Part shown: positions 1 through 6,970 of the stretch, piece by piece
Layout of the letters: each line of letters opens with the position of its first letter
Position numbering within the stretch: the first letter of the stretch is position 1
Assembly: GCA_019421005.1 (NCBI GenBank)
Contig: JAHZGA010000001.1
Location: forward strand, 35,043 to 99,042
DNA: 64,000 nt
DNA from: a bacterium
Lineage (GTDB): Bacteria; Bacillota_I; Bacilli_A; RF39; UBA660
Direction of reading: 5' to 3'
Notes under the pieces: model-generated
What the model was told of the DNA's origin: nothing
Seen by the model: the letters and a program-made list of their open reading frames with translations, nothing else
Databases searched by the model: none
Translations under genes and position numbers: made by a program

Positions 1-112
1 ATGTTTATTTTTAGCTACTAAAAATGTAGAGAAAAAATGGACTACTAGATACCCAAATTGGGACATGATCTATAACGAATTAAATATTTTATACCCCGAA
101 CGATTAAAATGA
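1..112 (+). CDS. IS256 (mutator)-family transposase, C-terminal end only
   Basis: A reading frame open from the window edge (codons from base 2) ends with TGA at 110-112 and gives about 36 residues. They include LFLATKNVEKKWT, then NW, then LNILYPERL. The order [L-x-L-A-x-x-x-x-x-K-W-T ... N-W ... L-x-I-x-x-x-x-R] is the typical C-terminus of IS256/mutator transposases, which cut and paste the element with a DDE catalytic core. The catalytic part lies outside the window. The gene is followed by a matching terminal repeat (203-231), which supports the identity. The fragment is short, so the subfamily cannot be given. Confidence 0.8.
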   Translation, partial: CLFLATKNVEKKWTTRYPNWDMIYNELNILYPERLK

Positions 113-153
113 TCTTTGAAAAATTATTTAATTTATGTTATTATTAAGGTAAC

Positions 154-179
154 AAAAAGAGACTGATATAATCAATCTC
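154..179 (-). terminator. Intrinsic terminator reading into the IS end
   Basis: Arms at 159-167 and 171-179 pair perfectly on the minus strand (one G-U) around a 3-nt loop, followed by five U (154-158). It lies between the transposase stop and the IS terminal repeat. It would stop transcripts coming out of rpsR before they run antisense into the transposase gene. Confidence 0.65.
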
Positions 180-202
180 AAATATCTTTATTACCATAGG
201 TT

Positions 203-231
203 GGTAATTACACAAAGTTTTTTACACTCTC
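203..231. repeat. IS256-family right terminal inverted repeat
   Basis: Read on the minus strand this begins GAGAGTGTAAAAAACTTTGT, the usual terminal sequence of many IS256-family elements. It ends 4 bases before the rpsR stop codon (236-238). The left end and the target duplication are outside or not visible, so the exact boundary is approximate. Confidence 0.75.
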
Positions 232-235
232 TATT

Positions 236-454
236 TTATTTTACAAATGGAATTAAAGCCATAAATCTACCTTTTTTAACTTCATTTGCAATATGTCTTT
301 GATGTTTTGCGCATGCTCCTGTTACTCTTCTTGGTAAAATCTTACCTTTATCTGCACTTATATATTTTTTAAGAATTTCAGGATTTTTATAATTTACATC
401 TTTTCCAGCACACATTTGACATATTTTTTTCTTTTTTCTATAAAATTCTGCCAT
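236..454 (-). CDS. rpsR: 30S ribosomal protein S18
   Basis: 72 residues, normal length for S18, which binds S6 on the platform of the small ribosomal subunit. The conserved central part is visible (ISADKGKILPRRVTGACAKHQR), as is an N-terminal CxxC (ICQMC). It is the last gene of rpsF-ssb-rpsR, 9 bases after ssb, an operon order conserved in Firmicutes. The stop codon lies 4 bases from an IS256-type terminal repeat, so the native 3' flank and terminator have been displaced by the insertion; the hairpin inside the IS end could now terminate this operon. Confidence 0.97.
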   Translation of the reverse strand: MAEFYRKKKKICQMCAGKDVNYKNPEILKKYISADKGKILPRRVTGACAKHQRHIANEVKKGRFMALIPFVK

Positions 455-463
455 GTTATCCTC

Positions 464-934
464 CTAATCTAAAAAGTTATCATCGATAGAAACATTTTCC
501 CCGAAATCTGAAAATGGATCATTACCAACGTTCATAGTATTTTCTTGATAACTATTCTCTTGATAGTTACTTTCTTGATAATCATATGGAGTTGGTTCTT
601 TAACTTGGCTTCTTGCTGATTTACTTTCTAAAAATTGAACAGTATCAGCTACAATGTCAGTTGTATATCTTTTATTACCATCTTTATCATCATAACTTCC
701 GGTTTGTATTCTACCTTCTACAGAAACTAAACTTCCTTTATCTAAATATTGACACACATTCTCCGCTTGTTTGCGCCACGCAATGATATTAATAAAATCA
801 GTTTCTCTTTGTCCTTGAGCATTACTAAAATTTCTATTTACAGCTAAAGAAAATCTTGTAAATGGTAAATTAGAATTAGTATATCTCAATTCTGGTTTTG
901 TAGTTAATCTACCTATTAACATTACTCTATTCAT
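464..934 (-). CDS. ssb: Single-stranded DNA-binding protein
   Basis: 156 residues. Residues 1-105 are the OB fold (MNRVMLIGRLTTKPELRY start, FINIIAWRKQAENV, YTTDIVADTVQFLE). SSB coats single-stranded DNA at forks and recruits partners through its C-terminal tip. The linker is rich in Q, N, Y, S with YQESNYQENSYQEN repeats. The tip ends IDDNFLD instead of the usual DDDLPF: the acidic stretch is present but the terminal Pro-Phe that docks into partner proteins is missing. It sits between rpsF and rpsR as in B. subtilis ssbA, with spacings of 9 and 12 bases. Confidence 0.96.
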   Translation of the reverse strand: MNRVMLIGRLTTKPELRYTNSNLPFTRFSLAVNRNFSNAQGQRETDFINIIAWRKQAENVCQYLDKGSLVSVEGRIQTGSYDDKDGNKRYTTDIVADTVQFLESKSARSQVKEPTPYDYQESNYQENSYQENTMNVGNDPFSDFGENVSIDDNFLD

Positions 935-946
935 AGATACCTCTTT

Positions 947-1237
947 CTAATCTTCGATTTTTGTAATTAAATGACGAAGAATATCTTTACTAATTCTTGC
1001 TAAACGATCAAATTCATTGATAGCTTTATCATCATTAGCTTCTAAAACTAAAACGTAATAGTAACCAGTTTTACATTTTTTAATTTCATATGCTAATTCT
1101 TTTTGACCCATTTCTTTCTCATCAACGATTTTAGCATTGTTACCAGTTAAAACCTTTTTGAAATCAGCTACAACTTTCTTAATGTCATCTTCAGTTAAAG
1201 TTGCCTTAACAATAAACATAATTTCATATTTTTTCAT
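947..1237 (-). CDS. rpsF: 30S ribosomal protein S6
   Basis: 96 residues, full length. It starts MKKYEIMFIVKATLTEDDIKK and contains the family pattern KELAYEIKKCKTGYYYVLVLEA. S6 pairs with S18 on the 30S platform. It is the first gene of rpsF-ssb-rpsR, with a strong SD (AAGGAGGTG) in a leader of about 60 bases that contains two small hairpins. In other bacteria the S6:S18 complex represses this operon through the rpsF leader; whether these hairpins do so is unproven. Confidence 0.97.
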   Translation of the reverse strand: MKKYEIMFIVKATLTEDDIKKVVADFKKVLTGNNAKIVDEKEMGQKELAYEIKKCKTGYYYVLVLEANDDKAINEFDRLARISKDILRHLITKIED

Positions 1238-1249
1238 TTCTACACCTCC

Positions 1250-1331
1250 TTATGGTCTTTTGGCTTCACTTGAAGCAAGGAGTAATTAAATACTCGTTTA
1301 AGATTATAACAAACTTTATGATAAAAGTCAA
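1250..1331 (-). promoter_or_regulatory. rpsF promoter and structured leader
   Basis: On the minus strand, TTGACT (1326-1331) and TATAAT (1303-1308) are separated by exactly 17 bases, a near-consensus housekeeping promoter. The transcribed leader contains two short perfect hairpins in tandem, GAGTA/TACTC and GCTTC/GAAGC, before the SD. Its position fits an autoregulatory S6:S18 leader, but the published motif could not be matched with confidence. Confidence 0.8.
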
Positions 1332-1342
1332 TTAATATATAT

Positions 1343-1373
1343 GAAAAAAAGGTTTAACTTATACATTAAACCT
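1343..1373 (-). terminator. Terminator of the parA-to-ychF operon
   Basis: Eight-base-pair stem AGGTTTAA/TTAAACCT (1350-1357 with 1366-1373) followed on the minus strand by a run of U. The upstream arm lies within the last ychF codons and the stop (1359-1361), so hairpin and coding sequence overlap. Confidence 0.85.
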
Positions 1374-2459
1374 AAAATGACATATATCTCCATCTTGCAT
1401 AATATAGTCCTTACCTTCTAATCTAACTCGGCCATTTTCTCTAACTTTTTTTTCATCGCCAAAGCTATATAAATCATCAAAACTCATTATTTCAGCTTTA
1501 ATAAAACCTCTTTCAAAATCAGTATGAATTATCCCTGCACATTTAGGAGCCTTCATTCCTTTTTTAAAAGTCCATGCTCTAACCTCATCACTACCGACCG
1601 TAAAATAAGTAGCTAAACCTAATAAATCATATGTTGACTTAATCATTTTATTTAAACCAGTAGAACTTATATTTAATTCTCTTAAAAACGCTTCTTTATC
1701 TTCCTCATTTAATTCTGACAATTCTGATTCCATTTTCGCGCATAAAACAACTACTGAAGATTGTTCCACCTCTGCATATTTTTTTAATTTCTCAACATAA
1801 ACATTACTTCCATTTAAAATATCATCTTCTCCAACATTTGCAATATAAATAATTGGTTTTAAAGTAATAAAATTAAATGGTTTTATAAATTCAATTTCTT
1901 TTTCTTCTAAAGACACTTTTCTTAATGGAATGTTTTGTTCTAAAGATATTTTTATCTTATTTAAAAGATTATATTCAAAAATAACATCACTATCTTTAGA
2001 TAAATTAGCTTTCTTACCTATTTTATTAAGTCTATTTAAAACTATTTCTAAATCTGATAAAATTAATTCTAAATCAATAATTTCAACATCTCTAATAGGA
2101 TCAACACTATCTTCAACGTGAACAACATCCTTATTTTCAAAACATCTAACAACTTCGCAAATAGCATCTACTTCTCTTATATGAGATAAAAACTTATTTC
2201 CTAATCCTTCTCCTTTAGAAGCACCGCTGACTAACCCAGCTATATCAGTAAACTCAAAAGTTGTTGGTATCATTCTTTCTGGAATATATAAATTTTCTAA
2301 AAACTCTAATCTTTTATCAGGAACAGTAACTATTCCTACATTAGGTTCAATAGTTGCAAAAGGATAATTTGCAGCTAAAATATTCTGCTTTGTTATAGCA
2401 TTAAATAAAGTAGATTTACCTACATTAGGTAATCCAACTATTCCAGCTTTTAAACTCAT
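1359..2459 (-). CDS. ychF: Redox-regulated ATPase YchF (Obg family)
   Basis: 366 residues, full length. P-loop GLPNVGKST at residues 9-17, DIAGLV switch, and NVGE at about residue 207 in place of the GTPase NKxD, which is why this family prefers ATP. The C-terminal TGS domain ends with the typical GKDYIMQDGDICHFRFNV. YchF associates with ribosomes and the translation and stress machinery. It is last in the parA-parB-mscS-yyzM-abgT-ychF series, 11 bases after abgT; in B. subtilis the homologue (yyaF/engD) also sits just upstream of rpsF. Confidence 0.97.
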   Translation of the reverse strand: MSLKAGIVGLPNVGKSTLFNAITKQNILAANYPFATIEPNVGIVTVPDKRLEFLENLYIPERMIPTTFEFTDIAGLVSGASKGEGLGNKFLSHIREVDAICEVVRCFENKDVVHVEDSVDPIRDVEIIDLELILSDLEIVLNRLNKIGKKANLSKDSDVIFEYNLLNKIKISLEQNIPLRKVSLEEKEIEFIKPFNFITLKPIIYIANVGEDDILNGSNVYVEKLKKYAEVEQSSVVVLCAKMESELSELNEEDKEAFLRELNISSTGLNKMIKSTYDLLGLATYFTVGSDEVRAWTFKKGMKAPKCAGIIHTDFERGFIKAEIMSFDDLYSFGDEKKVRENGRVRLEGKDYIMQDGDICHFRFNV

Positions 2460-2470
2460 AATATTCCTCC

Positions 2471-3985
2471 TTACAATGTTGCCATACTACCAATTCCTAT
2501 TGGTAACCCAACTAAATACCAACATAAAATAATTACTAACCATAAACATGAAACTGTCAATACTACTGGTAAAATCATTTTCATTGTGCCTCTAACTGTT
2601 ATTTTATGTTCTTGATTATAATTATACTTTTCTAAAAAGGCAAGCATAATTAAGAAATATACAAAAAATGGGGTAAAAGATTTTCCAATTCCATCGGCAA
2701 TTTTAAAAACAAACTGTGTAAAATCTGGATTTATATTTGCTCTCATAAAAAGTGGTACCATAATTGGAGCAGCTAAAGTCCATTTACTTATTGTATCAGG
2801 CATTAAAAATCCTATTACAATAGTAGCTAAAAATAATAAAACTATTAATAACATACCTGATATTTCTAATAAACTCATCCATTCTATAATTTTAGAACCT
2901 ATTACTTCATTTAAATTAGTCCAATTTAATATTGATATCATCTGAGCTGTAAAAAACATTAAAACAAATACATAACCTAAATTCTCAAAGTTTTTAGATA
3001 ATCCTAAACTATAATCATTAGAATCCTTAATATTTTTAGATAAGTATCCATATATAACTCCACATACCATCATAACTATTAAAAATAAATAAATTACTCC
3101 ATTATGGAAAGCAGAGCCTTCTCCAAATAATCTTTCAATATATCTTTCACCATCACCTAATAATAAACCTGAACCTTTTAAACCAGGAATTATCATATAG
3201 ATAATTAACAAAATCATTACAATTAAAGCTATTCTACTAATTAATAAAGCTTTTTTAGAAACAATCAATTCATCATTTATAAGTTCAGCTTTTTTTAATT
3301 TAGGTGCAATAAATTTATGAATTGAAATTGTACCAGCTATCGAAATTAAAATTGTTCCAACAATCATGATATATAAATTAGAAAATAATCCATAAACATA
3401 ATCTTTATCTACATCTAAACGAGCAGCTTGTTCAGTTAATGTTCCTAATAAATAATCATCATAATTAAATATAATACCTGAACCATATCCTAAAGTTATT
3501 CCTAAAAAAATAGTTAAAATACCTAAAATAGGGTTTTTACCAATTGTTTTATATAATACTCCTATTAAAGGAAGTAAAATTATATAACTATATTCTCCTA
3601 TTACTGATGAAATAACACCTAGGAAAAAGACTAAAAAAGTTAAAACAACTGGATTAATTTTTCTTAAAGGCTTAAAAGTAGCTTTAAATAAACCACTTGC
3701 TTCTCCTATTCCTACAGCTATTAAAGATATAATAAACAATACAAGGGGTTCAAATAACATAAAATTAGTTATTATTCCACTTGTTAAATATTTAAAACCT
3801 TCAAATGAAAATATGTTATTTACAGTTATTAAGTTAGTTTCTAAATGACCATTAGTAATTATAGTCTTATCAGCTTCAAATCCAATTATAGATAGAATAA
3901 AACTAGCTATCATTATCAAAAAAGTCATTATTAAAATAGTTACTATTGGTCCAAATAGTCTATTTTTTTTCTTCTTTTTTTTCAT
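2471..3985 (-). CDS. AbgT-family transporter
   Basis: 504 residues with about 12 hydrophobic segments and a Lys-rich N-terminus (MKKKKKKNR). The repeated features of the AbgT family are visible: VGIGEASGLFKA near residue 92, and near the C-terminus PDTISKWTLAAPIMVPLFM and INPDFTQFVFKIADGIGKSFTPF. AbgT proteins export or import aminobenzoyl-glutamate-type compounds, including antifolates, across the inner membrane using the proton gradient. The substrate here is unknown. It lies between yyzM and ychF with 9- and 11-base gaps; this gene is not in the B. subtilis order. Confidence 0.88.
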   Translation of the reverse strand: MKKKKKKNRLFGPIVTILIMTFLIMIASFILSIIGFEADKTIITNGHLETNLITVNNIFSFEGFKYLTSGIITNFMLFEPLVLFIISLIAVGIGEASGLFKATFKPLRKINPVVLTFLVFFLGVISSVIGEYSYIILLPLIGVLYKTIGKNPILGILTIFLGITLGYGSGIIFNYDDYLLGTLTEQAARLDVDKDYVYGLFSNLYIMIVGTILISIAGTISIHKFIAPKLKKAELINDELIVSKKALLISRIALIVMILLIIYMIIPGLKGSGLLLGDGERYIERLFGEGSAFHNGVIYLFLIVMMVCGVIYGYLSKNIKDSNDYSLGLSKNFENLGYVFVLMFFTAQMISILNWTNLNEVIGSKIIEWMSLLEISGMLLIVLLFLATIVIGFLMPDTISKWTLAAPIMVPLFMRANINPDFTQFVFKIADGIGKSFTPFFVYFLIMLAFLEKYNYNQEHKITVRGTMKMILPVVLTVSCLWLVIILCWYLVGLPIGIGSMATL

Positions 3986-3994
3986 GTATACCTC

Positions 3995-4180
3995 CTAAAA
4001 TGTTATAACTTTTTTTAGTTTTTTATTAAATTCTATTCTTGGCATCATAATACATCTATTACAGTTACAACATTTAATTTTAATATCCGCCCCTATTCTT
4101 ACTATTTGCCATTCATTATAACCACAAGGATGTGGTTTTTTCATTATAACAATACTATTTAATTGATAATTTTTATCCAT
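3995..4180 (-). CDS. yyzM: DUF951 family protein (YyzM-like)
   Basis: 61 residues. Small cysteine-containing protein with KKPHPCGYNEWQIVRIGADIKIKCCNCNRCIMMPR, the hallmark of DUF951: an HPCG motif followed by a C-x-x-C type knuckle, probably metal binding. Function unknown. In B. subtilis yyzM lies beside ychF (yyaF) and the mechanosensitive channel, as here. It overlaps mscS by 8 bases, so the two are likely translationally coupled. Confidence 0.88.
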   Translation of the reverse strand: MDKNYQLNSIVIMKKPHPCGYNEWQIVRIGADIKIKCCNCNRCIMMPRIEFNKKLKKVITF

Positions 4181-4991
4181 TATGTAACACCACCTGTTGA
4201 TAAGGTATCATTATTTTATTTTTATCAAATTCATCTTTTATTTCTTTTAATAAAATTCTTTGAACCATTAAATGTTTCATTGGTTTTGTTTCAACTGAAA
4301 TCATTATATCAATTGAATTATAATTTAAACTATCTATTCCAGCTATACTAATTTTACCTTTTAAATCACTTATTTCAGTGTTTAATCGTTCAAATAATTT
4401 ATTTAATATTTTATAAACCTTATCAATATTTTCATTATGATCAATTGATACATTAACTACAGCAAGAGAATTTTGAATACTATGATTTATAACAGAAGCA
4501 ATATTTCTATTAGCAATAATGTTAACTTCTCCTGTTAAAGCCTTTAATTTAGTTGTTTTTAAACTTAAACTAATTACTTCTCCTTGAAAAGATCCAATTG
4601 TAACAGTATCGCCAACTGTATATTGATTTTCTAACATAATAGTAAAACCTGCTATAAAATCTTTCAAAATATCTTGAAGTGCTAAACCGGCTACTACACC
4701 GACAACTCCTAAAGAAGTTATTATTCCTGTTGTATTAATACCAAATATATTTAAAATAATCACAACATCAATTATTAAAATTAAATATTTAATAATATTT
4801 ATTAATAAATTACATAACATAGTTTGTCTTCTTTTATTAATATGTCTATTATTTAAATGTTCTTTGGTCAATTTGAAAGCTTTTTTTATTATATACTTTA
4901 TAAAATAATAAAGCAAGAGGGAAATAACAATAACCCATAATGGTCCTACAACCTCTTTAATTAAAATAGTTTCAAGAAATGTCTTTTTCAT
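4173..4991 (-). CDS. mscS: Small-conductance mechanosensitive channel, MscS family
   Basis: 272 residues. There is a membrane segment near residues 14-32, a second at 65-87 and the pore helix at about 92-113 (TGIITSLGVVGVVAGLALQDILKDFIAGF), followed by the beta domain signature LENQYTVGDTVTIGSFQGEVISLSLKTTKLKAL. MscS channels open under membrane tension to release solutes during osmotic downshock. It starts 4 bases after parB and overlaps yyzM. The pairing of an MscS gene with parAB is also seen near the B. subtilis origin (yyaE/ykuT-type region). Confidence 0.93.
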   Translation of the reverse strand: MKKTFLETILIKEVVGPLWVIVISLLLYYFIKYIIKKAFKLTKEHLNNRHINKRRQTMLCNLLINIIKYLILIIDVVIILNIFGINTTGIITSLGVVGVVAGLALQDILKDFIAGFTIMLENQYTVGDTVTIGSFQGEVISLSLKTTKLKALTGEVNIIANRNIASVINHSIQNSLAVVNVSIDHNENIDKVYKILNKLFERLNTEISDLKGKISIAGIDSLNYNSIDIMISVETKPMKHLMVQRILLKEIKDEFDKNKIMIPYQQVVLHNG

Positions 4992-4995
4992 AAAA

Positions 4996-5877
4996 TCATT
5001 CCTTTACATCAATAATTTCTAAAATACGATTTAAATCTGCTACATTATTAAAACCAATCTCTATTTTTTTATCTTTTATTACAACTTTAGTATCTAATTT
5101 ATCTCTTAATAAATCTTCAGCATATTTATAATCTTTGTTAACTTCTTTAACTTTTCTAGTTATCTTTACTTTTTTGCTAATATCATCATCTAAAGCTATT
5201 TTTTCAACATCACGGACAATTAGTTTTTCATCAACTATTTTATTGGCAATTTCTTTTATTTTTTCATTATCTTCTAATTTACTTAATACTCTAGCATGTC
5301 CCATAGTAATTTTATTTTCATTAACCATTTCTTGAACTTCGCTAGGTAATCTTAATAAACCTAAAATATTAGTAATATGACTACGACTTTTACCAACTTT
5401 TTTACTTAATTGTTCTTGAGTTAAATTAAGTTGTTCTAACATAGTTTTATAAGCTGTTGCTTCTTCAATCGCACTTAAGTTTTCCCTTTGTAAATTTTCT
5501 AATAACCCAATTTCCATCATTTGTTCATCAGTAAAAGGTCTTACAATAGCAGGTATTGTTTTTTTACCAGCTATTTTAGAAGCTCTTAATCTTCTTTCAC
5601 CAGCTATAATGTCATAACCTTTAATACTTTTTTTAACAATTATTGGTTGGAAAACACCATATTCTTTAATAGATAAAGCTAAATCATTTAAAGCTTCCTC
5701 ATCAAATATTTGTCTAGGTTGATAAGGATTAGGACGTAATTCATCAATGTTTATATCAATTATTTCTTCTTTAGAAACAGTTTCATAAATATGTCTTTCA
5801 ATACTATCAACATCTAAATTTTCATTATTAAATAATTGTTCTAGACCTAACCCCAATGCTTTCTTTTTAGTTTCCAT
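4996..5877 (-). CDS. parB: Chromosome-partitioning protein ParB (Spo0J)
   Basis: 293 residues. N-terminus KKKALGLGLEQLFNN, which contacts ParA. CTP-binding ParB/Srx domain with PNPYQPR and GERRLRA (residues about 45-125). The parS-binding helix-turn-helix has GKSRSHITNILGLLRLP and ITMGHARVL, the ParB rather than the Noc version. A C-terminal dimerisation domain follows. ParB loads at parS, slides as a CTP clamp and recruits SMC. Four perfect parS sites lie at 29.5-29.8 kb. It overlaps parA by 11 bases. A second ParB-superfamily gene, noc, is at 45.8 kb. Confidence 0.97.
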   Translation of the reverse strand: METKKKALGLGLEQLFNNENLDVDSIERHIYETVSKEEIIDINIDELRPNPYQPRQIFDEEALNDLALSIKEYGVFQPIIVKKSIKGYDIIAGERRLRASKIAGKKTIPAIVRPFTDEQMMEIGLLENLQRENLSAIEEATAYKTMLEQLNLTQEQLSKKVGKSRSHITNILGLLRLPSEVQEMVNENKITMGHARVLSKLEDNEKIKEIANKIVDEKLIVRDVEKIALDDDISKKVKITRKVKEVNKDYKYAEDLLRDKLDTKVVIKDKKIEIGFNNVADLNRILEIIDVKE

Positions 5878-6652
5878 TTTTAATTATTACCTCCCTTGCT
5901 AAATTTAAATAAGCTTCTGTTCCACGACTTTTAGGTTCATAATATATAATTGGTTTTCTATGTGATGGAGCTTCAGCTAATTTTACTAATCTAGGTATAA
6001 TAGTATCATAAACACTTTCTTTAAAGTAACTTTTTATATCTTCAACTACTTCTAATCCTAAATTAGTTCTGTTATCTAACATAGTTAATAATACTCCTTC
6101 GATACCTAATGTTGGATTTAAAGTTTTTTGAGCCATCATTATTGTATTTAATAATTGCATAATTCCTTCTAAAGCAAAAAATTCACATTGTACTGGTATC
6201 ATAACTGTATCTGTTGCGGTTAAAGCATTTATAGTTAATATACCTAATGATGGAGGACAATCTATTATAATATAATCAAACATTTCTTTTGCAAGTTCTA
6301 GATGTTTTTTTAATTGTTCTCCTTTAACAAAACCATTTTCTACTCTACTTTTTTCCATTAATTCGATATCCACACCTGCTAAATTAATTGTAGCAGGAAT
6401 TACATATAGTTGTTTAAATTTAGTTTTAACTATTACTTCTTTTAAGGTAGCTTGATCTATTAATAAATCATAAACACTTTTTTCAATATCTGCTTTATTT
6501 ATTCCTACACCTGTTGTTGCATTTCCTTGTGGATCTAAATCAATTAATAAACATTTTTTATTTAAAGCTCCTAAAGAAGCAGCCAAATTAATACTTGAAG
6601 TGGTTTTACCAACACCACCTTTTTGATTAACTAATGATATAATTTTTCCCAT
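5867..6652 (-). CDS. parA: Chromosome-partitioning ATPase ParA (Soj)
   Basis: 261 residues. Deviant Walker A KGGVGKTT at about residues 10-17, Walker A' IIIDCPPSLG, and the conserved IPVQCEFFALEG. Soj-type ParA binds DNA as an ATP dimer, is triggered by ParB and also acts on DnaA. It is the first gene of the operon that ends with ychF. Promoter elements (TAGACT, 18 bases, TAAAAT with an extended TG) lie at 6679-6708. The SD is GATGGTGAG before the ATG. Confidence 0.97.
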   Translation of the reverse strand: MGKIISLVNQKGGVGKTTSSINLAASLGALNKKCLLIDLDPQGNATTGVGINKADIEKSVYDLLIDQATLKEVIVKTKFKQLYVIPATINLAGVDIELMEKSRVENGFVKGEQLKKHLELAKEMFDYIIIDCPPSLGILTINALTATDTVMIPVQCEFFALEGIMQLLNTIMMAQKTLNPTLGIEGVLLTMLDNRTNLGLEVVEDIKSYFKESVYDTIIPRLVKLAEAPSHRKPIIYYEPKSRGTEAYLNLAREVIIKNGN

Positions 6653-6678
6653 AACTCACCATCTTCTCACTATTATCT

Positions 6679-6708
6679 ATTTTATCATAAAATTATTACT
6701 TAAGTCTA
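6679..6708 (-). promoter_or_regulatory. parA operon promoter
   Basis: Minus-strand TAGACT (6703-6708), an 18-base spacer, and TAAAAT (6679-6684) preceded by TG for an extended -10. Drives parA-parB-mscS-yyzM-abgT-ychF, whose terminator is at 1343-1373. Confidence 0.65.
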
Positions 6709-6762
6709 TAATTTTTACAATTTAAAACCTAGTTATTAATAAACTAGACTTTTATTGCTAAA

Positions 6763-6870
6763 CTAACTACCTAAATAAGTTAATTTAATATATCCATTTC
6801 CACTATGACCAGTTAGGGATGATAAATTTCGATTTGTTTTTCCATTAATTAATGATAATATATATTTCAT
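6763..6870 (-). pseudogene. 35-codon remnant resembling the C-terminus of a repeat-type surface protein
   Basis: The 307-base gap between parA and ftsH holds a small minus-strand ORF of 35 residues. Its last half reads NLSSLTGHSGNGYIKLTYLG. The pattern T-G-x-S-G-N-G-Y-x-K-x-T is one I associate with C-terminal ends of large Gly/Ser-rich secreted proteins in gut Firmicutes. No signal peptide or large domain precedes it and no clear SD was seen, so it is more likely a decayed fragment than a working gene. The rest of the gap holds the ftsH terminator, a CTAGTT/AACTAG hairpin near 6729-6747 and the parA promoter. Confidence 0.35.
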
Positions 6871-6947
6871 CAGTTATTATAATTGATTGTTATATTTTTT
6901 ACTTATCTACTCCAAATAGATACATCACTTTTAAATTTTTATTCAAT

Positions 6948-6970
6948 AAAAAAAACCGATTACTCAGTTT
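6948..6970 (-). terminator. ftsH terminator
   Basis: Stem AAACTGA/TCGGTTT (one G-U) with a 4-base loop, followed by eight U on the minus strand. The ftsH stop codon (6960-6962) is inside the hairpin. Confidence 0.8.

Noticed and set aside
2105..2125. Possible extra parS-like sequence (TCAACGTGAACA) in ychF
   Set aside because: It lacks the TTTCAC half-site and matches only the central ACGTGAA.
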